From an uncultured Ardenticatenia bacterium (GTDB taxonomy: Bacteria > Chloroflexota > Anaerolineae > Promineifilales > Promineifilaceae): a stretch of DNA of 5,491 nt. Of this stretch, positions 5,342-5,491 are shown in pieces. The first letter of the stretch is position 1, and the number at the start of each line of letters is the position of its first letter. The notes beneath the pieces are model-generated. The model made no database searches, was not told the DNA's origin, and saw only the letters and a program-made list of their open reading frames with translations. Where the stretch lies: positions 1-5,491 of the forward strand of contig CALLZA010000751.1 in assembly GCA_937858165.1 (NCBI GenBank), read 5' to 3'. The position numbers and the translations under genes were made by a program.

Positions 5342-5491
5342 AAAAAAAACACAAATCAGACTCCAAAACCCCGAACTCTATATCGTTGGACGTCATACCC
5401 TACAGAACACTCAATGCTGGAATGCCATTACACGCATGAAGTGAGCGATCGACAGTTAGAATAGACAAACCACACCACACCAATATTGTAC
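5342..5491. other. Post-adapter read tail (artefact)
   Basis: Eight A (5342-5349) follow directly after the P7 end, as when a read runs off the end of its template, and then 142 bases rich in A and C with no reading frame, repeat or signal I can recognise. Because this lies beyond the adapter on the same read, it should be treated as base-calling noise and not annotated. Confidence 0.93.

Noticed and set aside
1..5491. CRISPR array, tRNA or rRNA
   Set aside because: I found no regularly spaced direct repeats and no recognisable tRNA or rRNA segments; the only repeats are those listed.

Overview
The window looks like one end of a metagenome contig from a Chloroflexota bacterium, probably near Anaerolineae or Ardenticatenia. 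This is inferred from the protein sequences, the gene order (bifunctional nuclease, replicative helicase DnaB, DnaD-like protein, DnaC/DnaI-like loader), the high GC of the core genes (about two thirds in sampled dnaB stretches) and the promoter style. No rRNA or other taxonomic marker is present, so the placement is tentative.

Layout, all genes on the + strand. Bases 1 to about 230 are an unassigned contig end with odd composition that I do not trust. A near-consensus extended -10 promoter (240-267) and a small leader hairpin precede a DUF151 bifunctional nuclease gene (323-850). A strong intrinsic terminator (894-928), with a second hairpin in front of it that can pair alternatively, separates this gene from dnaB (947-2290). 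A 108-bp palindromic repeat (2313-2420) lies between dnaB and a DnaD-domain gene (2448-3176). That gene overlaps by 80 nt the start of a 472-residue helicase-loader-like protein (3097-4515) made of a zinc-binding N-terminus and two tandem AAA+ modules, the second with a degenerate nucleotide site. A second extended -10 promoter (4545-4553) then drives a likely toxin-antitoxin pair: a DUF433 antitoxin (4584-5006) and a DUF5615 PIN-like toxin (from 5003, overlapping by four bases), which is cut off at 5275.

From 5276 the sequence is not genomic. It is an exact Illumina Nextera adapter (mosaic end, i7 index CGTACTAG, P7 end), then poly-A and a meaningless read tail to 5491. The toxin reading frame runs into the adapter and gains an artificial ending, LSLIHISEPTRPY.

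Functionally, the middle genes form a replication-initiation set. DnaB is the hexameric fork helicase, the DnaD-like protein probably remodels DNA or bridges to the initiator, and the AAA+ protein probably loads DnaB. This parallels the DnaD/DnaI system of Firmicutes. The most interesting real biology is the double-AAA+ loader with one canonical and one degraded ATP site. The most important practical point is the adapter read-through at the right end.
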